Origin: a bacterium
GTDB lineage: Bacteria; Verrucomicrobiota; Kiritimatiellia; RFP12; UBA1067
Assembly (NCBI GenBank): GCA_025360845.1
Contig: JANYBJ010000085.1
Location: 1 to 33,634, forward strand
Length of the DNA: 33,634 nucleotides
Reading direction: 5' to 3'
In this document: positions 15,845-25,250 of the stretch, in pieces
Numbering within the stretch: position 1 is the stretch's first letter
Layout: each line of letters begins with the position of its first letter
Notes under the pieces: generated by a model
Told to the model about the DNA's origin: nothing
Seen by the model: the letters and a program-made list of their open reading frames with translations, nothing else
Database searches by the model: none
Made by a program: the position numbers and the translations under genes

Positions 15845-17641
15845 TCACACCACGTTCATGATCACGGCTTTGATGCGGCGGACGCCGGCCGAGGAGGACT
15901 CCTCCTTCTGGATCTTGAAGCCGCCCAGCTCGCCGGTGGCGACCGCGTGCGGACCGCCGCAGACCTCCTTCGAGAAGTCGCCCATGGCATAGACCTTGAC
16001 CTGCTCGCCGTATTTGGCGGCGAAGAGTGCGGTGGCGCCATGTTCCTTGGCCTCTTCGATGGTCATGGTCGTCACTGTGACCGGCAGGTTGCGCTTGATC
16101 TGCTCGTTGACGATATCCTCGACCTGCTGGATCTGCTCGGGCGTCATCTTCTCGGGGTGCGAGAAGTCGAAGCGCAGGCGTTCGGGCGTGATGTTCGAGC
16201 CCTTCTGAAGCGCGTGCGGCCCGAGCACATGCTGGAGCGCCCGGTGCAACAGATGCGTGGCGGTGTGCAGGCGCGTGGTGGCGACCGTGTTGTCGGCCAG
16301 GCCGCCCTTGAACGTCGCGTCGCCCTGCTTGGAGGTCTCCTGATGCTTTTTGAAAGCCTCTTCGTAACCTGCGCGGTCCACGGCGAGGCCTTGCTCCAGG
16401 CACAGCTCCTCGGTGAACTCCAGAGGAAAGCCGTAGGTGTCGTAGAGCTTGAAGGCGGTGCGTCCGGAGAGCGTGGGCTGGCCGTGCAGCTTGAGCGCGT
16501 CCGCAACCTTGTCGAACTCCTTCTGTCCGGCGGCGAGGGTCTTCTCGAAGCGCTCCTCCTCGGTCACAAGCTCGGTGATGACGGTCTCGCGGTTCTTCTC
16601 CAACTCGGGGTAGACGTGCTTGTAGTTTCCGATGACGATTTCGGCGAGGGCGCGGGTATAGCCCGTGCCGATGCCGAGCAGCTTGGCGTAGCGCACGGAG
16701 CGGCGGATGAGGCGGCGCAACACGTAGTTCGCGCCGACATTGCCGGGCTTGACGCCGCCTTTGGGGTCGCCGAGGACGAAGACCGAGGTGCGCATGTGGT
16801 CGGCGATGATGCGCTCCGCACGCACGGCGATCTCCTCGTTGTCGGGCCGCGAGGTGGAGAGCTCCTTGATCTTCGCCATGAGCGGCGCGAAGAGTTCGGT
16901 CTCGTAGACGGTCGCGTAGCCGTTCATCATGCAGATGGTGCGCTCGACGCCCATACCGGTGTCGACGTTGCTCTGCTTGAGCGGCTCGTAGGTGCCGTCA
17001 GCCGTCTTGTTGTACTGCATAAAGACATCGTTCCAGATCTCGATGTACTTACCGCAGTGGCAGCCGGGGCGGCAGATCTTGCCGCAAGCCTCTTTGCCGG
17101 TGTCGATGAACATCTCGGTGTCGGGTCCGCACGGGCCGGTGGCGCCGGCCGGGCCCCACCAGTTGTCGTCCTTCGGCAGCGCGTAGATGCGCGACTCGGG
17201 GATGCCGAGGCTCTTCCAGATCGCGGCGGACTCGACGTCGCGCGGCACATGGCCCTCACCCTCGAAGACCGTGACGCTGAGCTGGTCGGGCGAAAAGCCC
17301 AGCTCCTTGGTGAGAAACTCGTACGACCACGTGATGGCCTCTTTCTTGAAATAGTCGCCGAGCGACCAGTTGCCGAGCATCTCGAAGAAGGTCAGGTGGC
17401 AGGAGTCACCCACGGCCTCGATGTCGCCGGTGCGCACGCACTTCTGCACGTCGGTCAGTCGCCGGCCCGCCGGATGCGGCTCGCCCAGCAGGAAGGGCAC
17501 GAGCGGATGCATACCCGCCGTAGTGAAGAGCACGGTCGGGTCGTTCTCCGGGATCAGCGACGCGCCGGAGATGACGGCGTGGCCCTTGGATTCGAAGAAC
17601 TTGAGGTACGTGTCGCGGAGCTGGTCGGCTGTAAGTTTCAT
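15845..17641 (-). CDS. alaS: alanine--tRNA ligase, short form ending after the editing/SAD domain
   Basis: MKLTADQLRDTYLKFFESKGHAVISGASLIPENDPTVLFTTAGMHPLVPFLLGEPHPAG...; WNDVFMQYN; editing-site HTATHLLH and CGGPH; stops after SSSAGVRRIKAVIMNVV. Confidence 0.95.
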   Translation of the reverse strand: MKLTADQLRDTYLKFFESKGHAVISGASLIPENDPTVLFTTAGMHPLVPFLLGEPHPAGRRLTDVQKCVRTGDIEAVGDSCHLTFFEMLGNWSLGDYFKKEAITWSYEFLTKELGFSPDQLSVTVFEGEGHVPRDVESAAIWKSLGIPESRIYALPKDDNWWGPAGATGPCGPDTEMFIDTGKEACGKICRPGCHCGKYIEIWNDVFMQYNKTADGTYEPLKQSNVDTGMGVERTICMMNGYATVYETELFAPLMAKIKELSTSRPDNEEIAVRAERIIADHMRTSVFVLGDPKGGVKPGNVGANYVLRRLIRRSVRYAKLLGIGTGYTRALAEIVIGNYKHVYPELEKNRETVITELVTEEERFEKTLAAGQKEFDKVADALKLHGQPTLSGRTAFKLYDTYGFPLEFTEELCLEQGLAVDRAGYEEAFKKHQETSKQGDATFKGGLADNTVATTRLHTATHLLHRALQHVLGPHALQKGSNITPERLRFDFSHPEKMTPEQIQQVEDIVNEQIKRNLPVTVTTMTIEEAKEHGATALFAAKYGEQVKVYAMGDFSKEVCGGPHAVATGELGGFKIQKEESSSAGVRRIKAVIMNVV

Positions 17642-17753
17642 AGGCGTTAGAACATCCTTATACGTGAAAAGATGTCCTATTATAACCAAATGCTTCGGCT
17701 TTGCCTCTTGAAAATTTTTGCGCCCTCTTCAGGCCGTCAACGTTCGTCGTCCT

Positions 17754-18056
17754 TCACGCAATCAGGTATTTCACGCAAGGCTCGCCAGCCTCGAGCGCGT
17801 CGAGAATCTCGGTGAGCGCCACTACGGTCACGTTGCCGTACCAGAGGTTCTGAGGATAAATGACCATGGCCGGGCCGCGGTCGCAGACTTTGAGGCAGCC
17901 GGCCGAGGTCACGATCGCGTCCAGGCCGCGTTCGAGGATTTCCTCTTCGAGCGTCTGCATGAGACTGCCGCTGCCTTTGGTCCGGCAAACGCCCTGCGGT
18001 GCTCCCGCCATGCGGAACGAGTTGCAGACGAGCATGTGATAGGTTGGCTTTTGCAT
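17754..18056 (-). CDS. thioredoxin-like 2Fe-2S ferredoxin, nif-associated (Shethna / C. pasteurianum 2Fe-2S type)
   Basis: HMLVCNSFRMAGAPQGVCRTKG...TSAGCLKVCDRGPAMVIYPQNLWYGNVT; four Cys ligands in the expected pattern. Confidence 0.92.
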   Translation of the reverse strand: MQKPTYHMLVCNSFRMAGAPQGVCRTKGSGSLMQTLEEEILERGLDAIVTSAGCLKVCDRGPAMVIYPQNLWYGNVTVVALTEILDALEAGEPCVKYLIA

Positions 18057-18094
18057 GTCATTTCTCCTTATTCGTGGGAATCGGCTCAGTCGAT

Positions 18095-18116
18095 TCGATT
18101 GATCCGAATCAATCGA
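18095..18116. repeat. palindromic hairpin TCGATTGAT CCGA ATCAATCGA in the nifB-fdx gap
   Basis: 9-bp perfect stem; homologous to the nifD-nifK intergenic palindromes. Confidence 0.7.
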
Positions 18117-18128
18117 TGTTTTTCTTTT

Positions 18129-19406
18129 CTAAGCGCAACAGCCCATGCCGTTGCCGCCACACTTGTTACCGCCGCCGCCGCACTGGCGCGCGTGGGCGGG
18201 CTCAATTCTCTTGAGATCCCCGCCCGAGTAGATCGCGTTGAGGCAGGCGTCGATCAGGCCTGAACCGCGCACCAGCAGCAGCCCCTCTTCAGCCAAGACC
18301 TCTTCGGGTTTTGAGCCCGCGTCCGACACGAGGATCGCGCTGCAGTCGCGCAGGATGGCGGCCACGGCGCGCCAGCGGTTGTCGCCGAGTCCGGGCTCCG
18401 GCATCTTGCGCACGCCGACACAGCCGTAACGCCCGTCTGGGCGCTTCTCGAAGAGGTGTATCTCTTTTGCATCACCCAAATGGCCGTTGACCAGCAGGCG
18501 CTCGTGCGTGGCCACCGCCACATACGGGCGTCCCGGCACGATCCAGGTGCGCTCCGCCACCACACGGTCCAGCTCGGCGTGTAACGCCGGATCGTCCTTG
18601 CCCAGCAGCCCGACCGCATCCGCCCGGCAGCGCCGGCAATGGGACATGAGCATGATGTCCTTTGCCACTTCGGCACGCACGCTGTCGGTGAGGCTTGAAC
18701 TGGGCGGTATCATCTCCGCGAAGGCGGTGTCCTCCGTGATCAGCACCGGGATGACGTTCATGATGTCGGCCCCCAGCGACTTGACCCGCTTGGCGACTTC
18801 CGGAATGTGGTCCTCATTGATGCCGGTCAGCAGAATGCTGTTGACCTTGACCAGCATGCCTGCGGACTTCAGCTTGGGAATGCAGCGCAGTTGCTCGTCG
18901 AGCAGCGCCTGAGCCGCCTCGACCCCGCGCAGCACACGCTTCTTGTGGCGCACCCAAGCGTAGGTCTTTGCGCCGATCACGGGATCAACCGCATTGACCG
19001 TGATCGTCACATGCGTGACGCCCAGTTCCGCCAGCCGGTCGATGTGGTCGTAGAGGTTGAGGCCGTTGGAGGAGAGGCAGAAGATCAGGTCCGGATGCGC
19101 CGCATGGATCAGTTCCAGCGTCTTGAGCGTGCGGGCCGGGTCGGCAAACGGATCGCCGGGACCGGCGATGCCCGCCACAGCCAAGTGCGGGGCCTTCTCC
19201 TTGACGCGGCCGAGATAGCGCAGCGCCTCTTCGGGCGAGAGCACCGCGCTCGTCACGCCGGGGCGGCTCTCGTTGACGCAGTCGCACTTGCGGTTACAGT
19301 AGTTGCACTGGATGTTGCACTCCGGCGCGACCGGCAAATGGATGCGCGCGTATTTGCCGGCTGAACCATGGTTGAAACACGGATGGCGTTCTGCGTTGTT
19401 GTTCAT
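18129..19406 (-). CDS. nifB: nitrogenase cofactor biosynthesis protein NifB (radical SAM plus NifX/NafY-like domain)
   Basis: HPCFNHGSAGKYARIHLPVAPECNIQCNYCNRKCDCVNESRPGVTS; C-terminal GRYGCVGVRKMPEPGLGDNRWRAVAAILRDCSAIL domain. Confidence 0.97.
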   Translation of the reverse strand: MNNNAERHPCFNHGSAGKYARIHLPVAPECNIQCNYCNRKCDCVNESRPGVTSAVLSPEEALRYLGRVKEKAPHLAVAGIAGPGDPFADPARTLKTLELIHAAHPDLIFCLSSNGLNLYDHIDRLAELGVTHVTITVNAVDPVIGAKTYAWVRHKKRVLRGVEAAQALLDEQLRCIPKLKSAGMLVKVNSILLTGINEDHIPEVAKRVKSLGADIMNVIPVLITEDTAFAEMIPPSSSLTDSVRAEVAKDIMLMSHCRRCRADAVGLLGKDDPALHAELDRVVAERTWIVPGRPYVAVATHERLLVNGHLGDAKEIHLFEKRPDGRYGCVGVRKMPEPGLGDNRWRAVAAILRDCSAILVSDAGSKPEEVLAEEGLLLVRGSGLIDACLNAIYSGGDLKRIEPAHARQCGGGGNKCGGNGMGCCA

Positions 19407-19426
19407 GGCGCGTTCTCCATTCTCCT

Positions 19427-20779
19427 TTAAACATACATGAATCCAATCGGCGAGGTGTCCTGCTTGGCTTGCATCAGCGCGTTGCAGATCAGGTCGAACA
19501 GGTTCTGCGTGCCGCGGTAGCCGACGTGCAACTGGCGCTGCCCGCCGATGCGGTCGTGGATCGGAAACCCGACCCGCACGAGCGGCACGCCCAGCTTGCG
19601 GGCCATCTTGTAGCCTTTGCTGCTGCCGATGATGAGGTCGGGCTTCAGTGCTTCGGCCCGTGCGAAAATCGTGTCGTAGTCGGTGTCGGACAACACCTCC
19701 ATCTCGCCGGGAAAAAGCCGCTGCGCATCGCCGGTCACAGCCAGCACCTGCTCCTTGAACGCTTCGTCCATGCCGCCGGAGGCGCACAGCACGGGGTTGA
19801 TGCCGATCTCGTTGAGCAAGGAGGCGATACCGACGACCAGGTCCTCCTCGCCGTAGACCACCGCGCGCTTGCCGAAGAGGTACTTGTGCCCATCCACGTA
19901 GCTGTCGAGCAAGCGGCCGCGCTCACGTGCGTGGATCTCTGGCAAGGGATGTCCGCTGATTTCGCTCAGCGCGTCGCAGAAAGCGTCGCTCTCACGCAGC
20001 CCGATCGGCAGGCCTAGACGGCGGCACGGGGTGCCGAAGGTTTGCTCCAACCAAGCGCCGCCGCCAGCGCGCAGCGAGCGTCCAAGCTGTAGCGTGGCGG
20101 CGGAATTGGCAGAAGAAGCGATCCGTTCAACGGACGTTCCGCCCTCGGGCAGGCGGTGGTACTCGTCCCAAGAGGGCCCGTCCAAGGTCTCGGAGTAGTC
20201 CGGCACAAGGATGCCGTCCAGGCCGAAGTCCGCGAGCAGCTCTTTGAAATAGCGCAGGTCGGCAGGCGAGACAAAGCCCGGCAGAAGGTTGACTTGGTTC
20301 GCGACGGTCGCGCCCTTCGCCTTGACGATGCAGGAGAGGATCGCACGCACGGCGGCGTGAAAGCCGTCCATGTGCGTGCCCTTGTAGCTCGGCGTGGAGG
20401 CCCGGATCAGCGCGGGCAGCGCCACGTCCTTGCGGGAAGCCACGTATTCGCGCAGGAAGAGCGCCACGTCGTCGCCGATGGTCTCGCTCAGGCAGGAGGT
20501 GCAGACGCCGATGGCGGCGGGCTTGTACTGCCGGATGAGGTTGTCGAGCCCGGTGCTGAAGAGTGAACTGCCGCCGAAGACCGTGGCAGACTCGGCGAAA
20601 CTGCTGGAGGCGATGTCCATGGGCTCGCGAAAGTGGCTGATGGTATAGCGCCGGATGTAGGTGGCGCAGCCTTGCGAGCCGTGAATGAGCGGGACGCAGC
20701 CCTCCACGCCGCGGAACGCCACGCAGGCCCCAAGCGGGGCGCACACTTTGCAGGGGTTGACCGTGACCGCGTCGCTCAT
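19427..20779 (-). CDS. nifN: nitrogenase cofactor scaffold NifN
   Basis: TVNPCKVCAPLGACVAFRGVEGCVPLIHGSQGCATYIRRYTISHFREPMDIASSSFAE; follows nifE. Confidence 0.93.
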   Translation of the reverse strand: MSDAVTVNPCKVCAPLGACVAFRGVEGCVPLIHGSQGCATYIRRYTISHFREPMDIASSSFAESATVFGGSSLFSTGLDNLIRQYKPAAIGVCTSCLSETIGDDVALFLREYVASRKDVALPALIRASTPSYKGTHMDGFHAAVRAILSCIVKAKGATVANQVNLLPGFVSPADLRYFKELLADFGLDGILVPDYSETLDGPSWDEYHRLPEGGTSVERIASSANSAATLQLGRSLRAGGGAWLEQTFGTPCRRLGLPIGLRESDAFCDALSEISGHPLPEIHARERGRLLDSYVDGHKYLFGKRAVVYGEEDLVVGIASLLNEIGINPVLCASGGMDEAFKEQVLAVTGDAQRLFPGEMEVLSDTDYDTIFARAEALKPDLIIGSSKGYKMARKLGVPLVRVGFPIHDRIGGQRQLHVGYRGTQNLFDLICNALMQAKQDTSPIGFMYV

Positions 20780-22134
20780 GCGGCACCGCCTTTCCTCGGA
20801 TTCCGCACGAAGCCCCAGACGGGCGTCATGAGGCTGGCGTAGACCTCCTCGGCAAAGTTTTTCATGCCTTCGAAGCCGGCGAGCGGCAGCTTGCGCTCGT
20901 GGTTGTGGTCGCAGAAGGCCATACCCATCTTGAAGGCGATCGGACGCTCCTTGACGCCGCCGATGAAGAGATCCGCACCGCGTTCACGGGCGAAGGTGCT
21001 GAGTTCGACGGGGTTGGAGTCATCCACGATAATGGTGCCGGGATTGCACAGCCCGGCGATGGTGTCGTAGTCCTCGGGGCGTCCGGTCTGGGAACCCGCG
21101 ACGACGGTCTCGATGCCGAGCAGCCGCAGCGCCTTGATGAGCGAAATGGTTTTGAACGCGCCGCCGACATAGATGACAGCCTTGCGGCCGGTCAGCCGCG
21201 CGCGATAGGACTCGATCAGCGGGAGCAGGCGGGTGACTTCGTCGCGCACCAGCGCGGCGGCCTTCTCGTGAAGGACGGGATCGCCGAAGAACGCGGCCAC
21301 GTCGTAGAGCGCGGCGGACATGTCCTCGATGCCGAAATAAGAGACCTGTTTGAAGGGCACGCCATAGGTCTCTTTCATGTGATTCGCCAGCGTGGTCATG
21401 GAGCCCGAGCATTGCACCACGTTGAGCTTGGCATGATGGGCGCGGCGGATATCGTCCACGCGGCCGTCGCCGGTGATCCGGGTGAGGATATTGACACCCA
21501 TGCGGCGGTAGTGCTCCTCCAAGATCCAGAGTTCTCCGGCGAGGTTGAAGTCGCCGAGGATATTGATGCTGTAGGGCGGCACTGGCTCGGCGGGTTCGAG
21601 CGTGCCGATCAGGCCTGCCAGCGCGTCGCAGGCCGCGGCATAGCCGTCCTTCTTCGAGCCGCGGAAACCCTCGGAACGCACAGGCAGAACTGGGATGCCT
21701 GTCTCGACGGCGATTTTCCTACAGACGCCATCGACATCGTCGCCGATGACGCCGACGATGCAGGTGGCATAAACAAAGGCGGCCTTGGGGGTATAGCGGG
21801 CGATCAGCACGCGCAGAGCGCGCTCGAGCTTCTCGGCGCCTCCGAAGATCACGTCCCGCTCGCGCAGGTCGGTGGTGAAGCTGAGCCGATGCAACTCGGG
21901 TCCCGAAGAGACTGTGCCGCGGATATCCCACGTGTAAGCGGCGCAGCCCGCAGGACCGTGGACGAGATGCACGGCATCCACAATGGGGTAGAGCACCACG
22001 CGCGAGCCGCAGAAGACGCACGCGCGCTGGCTCACCGAGCCGGAGAGGCTCGGCTTGGCGCAGGCGATGGAGGCCTTGCCGTCCTTGACGGTGGCGACCT
22101 GCGCGCGGCGTTTTTCTAAGATGGCAGTGGTCAT
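20776..22134 (-). CDS. nifE: nitrogenase cofactor scaffold NifE
   Basis: SQRACVFCGSRVVLYPIVDAVHLVHGPAGCAAYTWDIRG...YATCIVGVIGDDVDGVCRK; ATGA overlap with nifN. Confidence 0.94.
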   Translation of the reverse strand: MTTAILEKRRAQVATVKDGKASIACAKPSLSGSVSQRACVFCGSRVVLYPIVDAVHLVHGPAGCAAYTWDIRGTVSSGPELHRLSFTTDLRERDVIFGGAEKLERALRVLIARYTPKAAFVYATCIVGVIGDDVDGVCRKIAVETGIPVLPVRSEGFRGSKKDGYAAACDALAGLIGTLEPAEPVPPYSINILGDFNLAGELWILEEHYRRMGVNILTRITGDGRVDDIRRAHHAKLNVVQCSGSMTTLANHMKETYGVPFKQVSYFGIEDMSAALYDVAAFFGDPVLHEKAAALVRDEVTRLLPLIESYRARLTGRKAVIYVGGAFKTISLIKALRLLGIETVVAGSQTGRPEDYDTIAGLCNPGTIIVDDSNPVELSTFARERGADLFIGGVKERPIAFKMGMAFCDHNHERKLPLAGFEGMKNFAEEVYASLMTPVWGFVRNPRKGGAA

Positions 22135-22141
22135 GGTTACC

Positions 22142-23521
22142 TTACATCGTCAGCTCCACCTGGGTTTCGGGACAGGTGGCGTCCTTGTGATCCAGCAGCG
22201 CATTGAGGATCCGCTCCAGCAGCCGGATGGCGCCCGCGTATCCCACCAGCGGGAAGTAGCTGTGCCCCACGCGGTCCAGGATCGGGAACCCGACGCGCAC
22301 AAAGGGCGTGGCCTCGTCGCGGGCGATGTACTTGCCGTAGGTGTTGCCCAGCAGCAAGTCCACCTTGCCGTTCTTGATCCACTGGTGTATCAGGAACATG
22401 TCCGCACTCGCGCCGTTCTTGCACTTCGCCTCGGGGATATCCGCGAGGATCTTCTTCATTTTTTCCGCGAAGGCCTTTCCCGGCGTGCCGCTGACGACGT
22501 AGACCGGCCGCATATCGATGTCGCACAGGAACTCCGAGAGCGCCACGAGCTGATCCGGGTCGCCCCACAGCGCCACGCGCTTGCCCCAGAAGTACTGCTG
22601 CATGTCGGTGATCAGATCGACCAAACGGCCGCGCTCGTCCGCGATGCTCTCCGGCACCGGCTTGCCCGAAACGTCGCTCAGCTTCTGGATGAAGCGGTCT
22701 GTGGCGGCGATGCCGATCGGCAGGTCGAGCGTGGTGAACGGCACGCCGCACTTGACCTCCAAGGCCTTGGCGCCCTCCTCCGAGGCGAACGCGCCCAGCG
22801 CCAGCGTGTGCTTGTTAGCTCCCGCCGCCACGATATCCGCGACCGGCGTGCCGCCTTTGGGGTACATCTCGTGATGCCCGGTCATGGCGCTGTCGAGCAC
22901 GCCCGAGGTGTCCGGGAAGACCGTGACCGGCACGCCCATCTCCTTGGCCAGGCGCTTGATCTCGCGCATGTCGGAAGGTTCGACCCAGCCAGGGATGATG
23001 TTGATCGTGTCACTCTTAGCCGCGGACTTCACCGGCAGGCCGCGCACGATGCCCTTGACCATGTTGGAGAAGCCGGTGACGTGCGAACCGACGTAGCTCG
23101 GTGTGCTGGCGTAGATCACGCGCTTGCCCGGCGGGATCAGGCCGTCCTCCTGCGCCTTGCCGACGATCTGGTTGAGATCGTCGCCGATGGTTTCGGAAAG
23201 GCAGGTGGTATGCACCGCGATGATTTCGGGGTTGTAAACCGTGAAGAGCGTGTCGATCGCGGAGAGCAGGTTGGCCTGGCCGCCGAACACGGACGCGCCT
23301 TCGGTGAAGGAGCTGGTGCCGGCCATGACCGGCTCTTTGTAGTGGCGGGTCAGCGCGCTGCGGTGATACGAGCAGCAGCCCTGTGAACCGTGGCTGTGCG
23401 GCATGCAGCCGTGGATGCCCAAGGCCGCATACATCGCGCCGATCGGCTGGCAGGTCTTGGCCGGGTTCACGGTCAAGGCCTCGCGCTCTTTGATCTCTGT
23501 CGGTGTGTGTCGTAATAACAT
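22142..23521 (-). CDS. nifK: nitrogenase MoFe protein beta subunit NifK (short N-terminus)
   Basis: TVNPAKTCQPIGAMYAALGIHGCMPHSHGSQGCCSYHRSALTRHYKEPVMAGTSSFTEGASVFGG; TTCLSETIGDDL. Confidence 0.97.
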   Translation of the reverse strand: MLLRHTPTEIKEREALTVNPAKTCQPIGAMYAALGIHGCMPHSHGSQGCCSYHRSALTRHYKEPVMAGTSSFTEGASVFGGQANLLSAIDTLFTVYNPEIIAVHTTCLSETIGDDLNQIVGKAQEDGLIPPGKRVIYASTPSYVGSHVTGFSNMVKGIVRGLPVKSAAKSDTINIIPGWVEPSDMREIKRLAKEMGVPVTVFPDTSGVLDSAMTGHHEMYPKGGTPVADIVAAGANKHTLALGAFASEEGAKALEVKCGVPFTTLDLPIGIAATDRFIQKLSDVSGKPVPESIADERGRLVDLITDMQQYFWGKRVALWGDPDQLVALSEFLCDIDMRPVYVVSGTPGKAFAEKMKKILADIPEAKCKNGASADMFLIHQWIKNGKVDLLLGNTYGKYIARDEATPFVRVGFPILDRVGHSYFPLVGYAGAIRLLERILNALLDHKDATCPETQVELTM

Positions 23522-23556
23522 GGGGAGCTCCTTCTTTTGGGAATAGGTTGGTCGGG

Positions 23557-23595
23557 AGAATCGATGGATTCGAATCAATCGATTAAATCGATTCT
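23557..23595. repeat. nested palindromes in the nifD-nifK intergenic gap
   Basis: Outer arms AGAATCGAT/ATCGATTCT; inner perfect palindromes GATTCGAATC and AATCGATT. Confidence 0.75.
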
Positions 23596-23618
23596 GCCGA
23601 TTCCATGGACCGCCCTCG

Positions 23619-25250
23619 TCAGGCGGATGCGAACTCCGCCGTGATCTGCGGCGTGTCCAGCCACGGCGGGCGGATGAGCTTCCAGACCTTGGCATTGACC
23701 ATGCGGTCGATGTCGCGGTAGAAGTTGATCGCGCCTTTGAAACCGGCGTAGGGGCCGCCGTAGTCGTAGCTGTGCAACTGCTTCATGGGCACTCCCATTT
23801 TCTGCACACAGTACTTCTCTTTGATGCCCGCGCAGAACACGGCCGGGTGATAGGTCTCGATGAGCCGCTCCATCTCGTAGTGCGAGATGTCGTCGATCAC
23901 AAGCGAGCCCTTCTCCATCTCGGTCATCATGCCATCGTAGTCATTGAACTCATAGCCGTGTTGGACAAGCGTCTCCATCTCGTCCGTGGACTTGCGCGGC
24001 GCATAGTGTGCCGGGTCCGCCTCCACATGCAGCTCCTCGATGTTGCGGCTGTCCGCATCCACCTGGATCGTGGGCAGCACGCGGCGGCCCTCGTAGTCGT
24101 CGCGGTGGGCGAACTCGTAGCCGGCGGCGATGCTCTTCATGCCCAGCTCGCGGAAGAGGTCCTGGTAGTGGTGGGCGCGGGAACCGCCGACGAAGAGCAT
24201 CGCCAGCCTGCCTTCGGTGCGCGGGCGGATCTCGTCGGACGCATCCTTGACCGCAGCCATCTCTTCGGCAATGACCTTCTCGACGCGCTCGGCCAGCGCC
24301 GGGTCTTCGAAGTACTGCGCGATCTTACGCAGCGACTTCGCGGTGGACTCGGCCCCGATGAAGTTCACCTTGAACCAGGGGATTCCGTACTTCTTCTCGA
24401 TCATGTCCGCGACATAATTGATCGAGCGGTGGCACATCACCACGTTCAGGTCGGCCATGTGGGCGTTCTCGAAGGCGCCGATCGTGGAGTTGCCGCTGAA
24501 GGTCGCATTCAGCGTGATGCCGCAACTCTCCAACAAGCGTTCCAGTTCGAAAGCGTCGCCGCCGATGTTGTACTCGCCCAGCATGTTCATCACGTACTTG
24601 CCGTCAGGCCTTGTGTTGCCGCGTCCGATCACGTGCTTGAAGATCTGGTTGTTGGCGATGTGGTGGCCCGCCGACTGGCTGACGCCCTTGTAGCCTTCGC
24701 AGGAGAAGGCGAAGACGTTGCAGTCGCCGAACTTCTCCTTCATCTCGCGGGAGATGGCGTGGATGTCGTCGCCGATCAGGCCGACCGGGCAGGTCGCGAA
24801 GACCGCGATCGCCTTGGGGTGGAAAATGTCGTAAGCCTCCTGGATGGCCGCACGCAGCTTCTTCTCGCCGCCGAAGACGATGTTCTCGTCCTGCATGTCG
24901 GTGGAGAAGCAATACATCATGAAGTTCTCGCCGTCCGGACCGACCTCGCCGGGGTCGGTCTGGTTGCGGCGCGTAAGCCACGAGTAGAAGCCGCAACCGA
25001 TGGGCCCGTGAGTGATGTTGATGATGTCGCGCGTCGGGCCGAGCACCACGCCCTTGCAGCCGGCGTAGCAGCAGCCACGCTGCGAGATGATGCCGGGGAT
25101 CGTGCGCACGTTGGCCTGAACGACCGGCACGGTAGCGGGATCGTTGACGACCATGGACTTGCTGCGCTTCTTCGCGACCTTGGCGGGATACTTCTCAAGG
25201 ATCTCCGCCTTGACTGCGGCGGCCTCCGGGATTTTGGTGATCATGTTCAT
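23619..25250 (-). CDS. nifD: nitrogenase MoFe protein alpha subunit NifD (C. pasteurianum-like, with extra segment)
   Basis: QRGCCYAGCKGVVLGPTRDIINITHGPIGCGFYSWLTRRN; FATCPVGLIGDD; SCEGYKGVSQSAGHHIANN; cofactor ligands in VVMCHRSINY and LHSYDYGGPYAGFKGA. Confidence 0.98.
   Translation of the reverse strand: MNMITKIPEAAAVKAEILEKYPAKVAKKRSKSMVVNDPATVPVVQANVRTIPGIISQRGCCYAGCKGVVLGPTRDIINITHGPIGCGFYSWLTRRNQTDPGEVGPDGENFMMYCFSTDMQDENIVFGGEKKLRAAIQEAYDIFHPKAIAVFATCPVGLIGDDIHAISREMKEKFGDCNVFAFSCEGYKGVSQSAGHHIANNQIFKHVIGRGNTRPDGKYVMNMLGEYNIGGDAFELERLLESCGITLNATFSGNSTIGAFENAHMADLNVVMCHRSINYVADMIEKKYGIPWFKVNFIGAESTAKSLRKIAQYFEDPALAERVEKVIAEEMAAVKDASDEIRPRTEGRLAMLFVGGSRAHHYQDLFRELGMKSIAAGYEFAHRDDYEGRRVLPTIQVDADSRNIEELHVEADPAHYAPRKSTDEMETLVQHGYEFNDYDGMMTEMEKGSLVIDDISHYEMERLIETYHPAVFCAGIKEKYCVQKMGVPMKQLHSYDYGGPYAGFKGAINFYRDIDRMVNAKVWKLIRPPWLDTPQITAEFASA

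Noticed and set aside
15833-17650. 605-aa plus-strand ORF opposite alaS
   Set aside because: Antisense shadow ORF; alaS is unambiguous on the other strand
17754-18056. Loss of a ferredoxin cluster ligand (F at the position of Cys14 of the C. pasteurianum protein)
   Set aside because: The A. vinelandii-type homolog also lacks that Cys; four ligand cysteines remain
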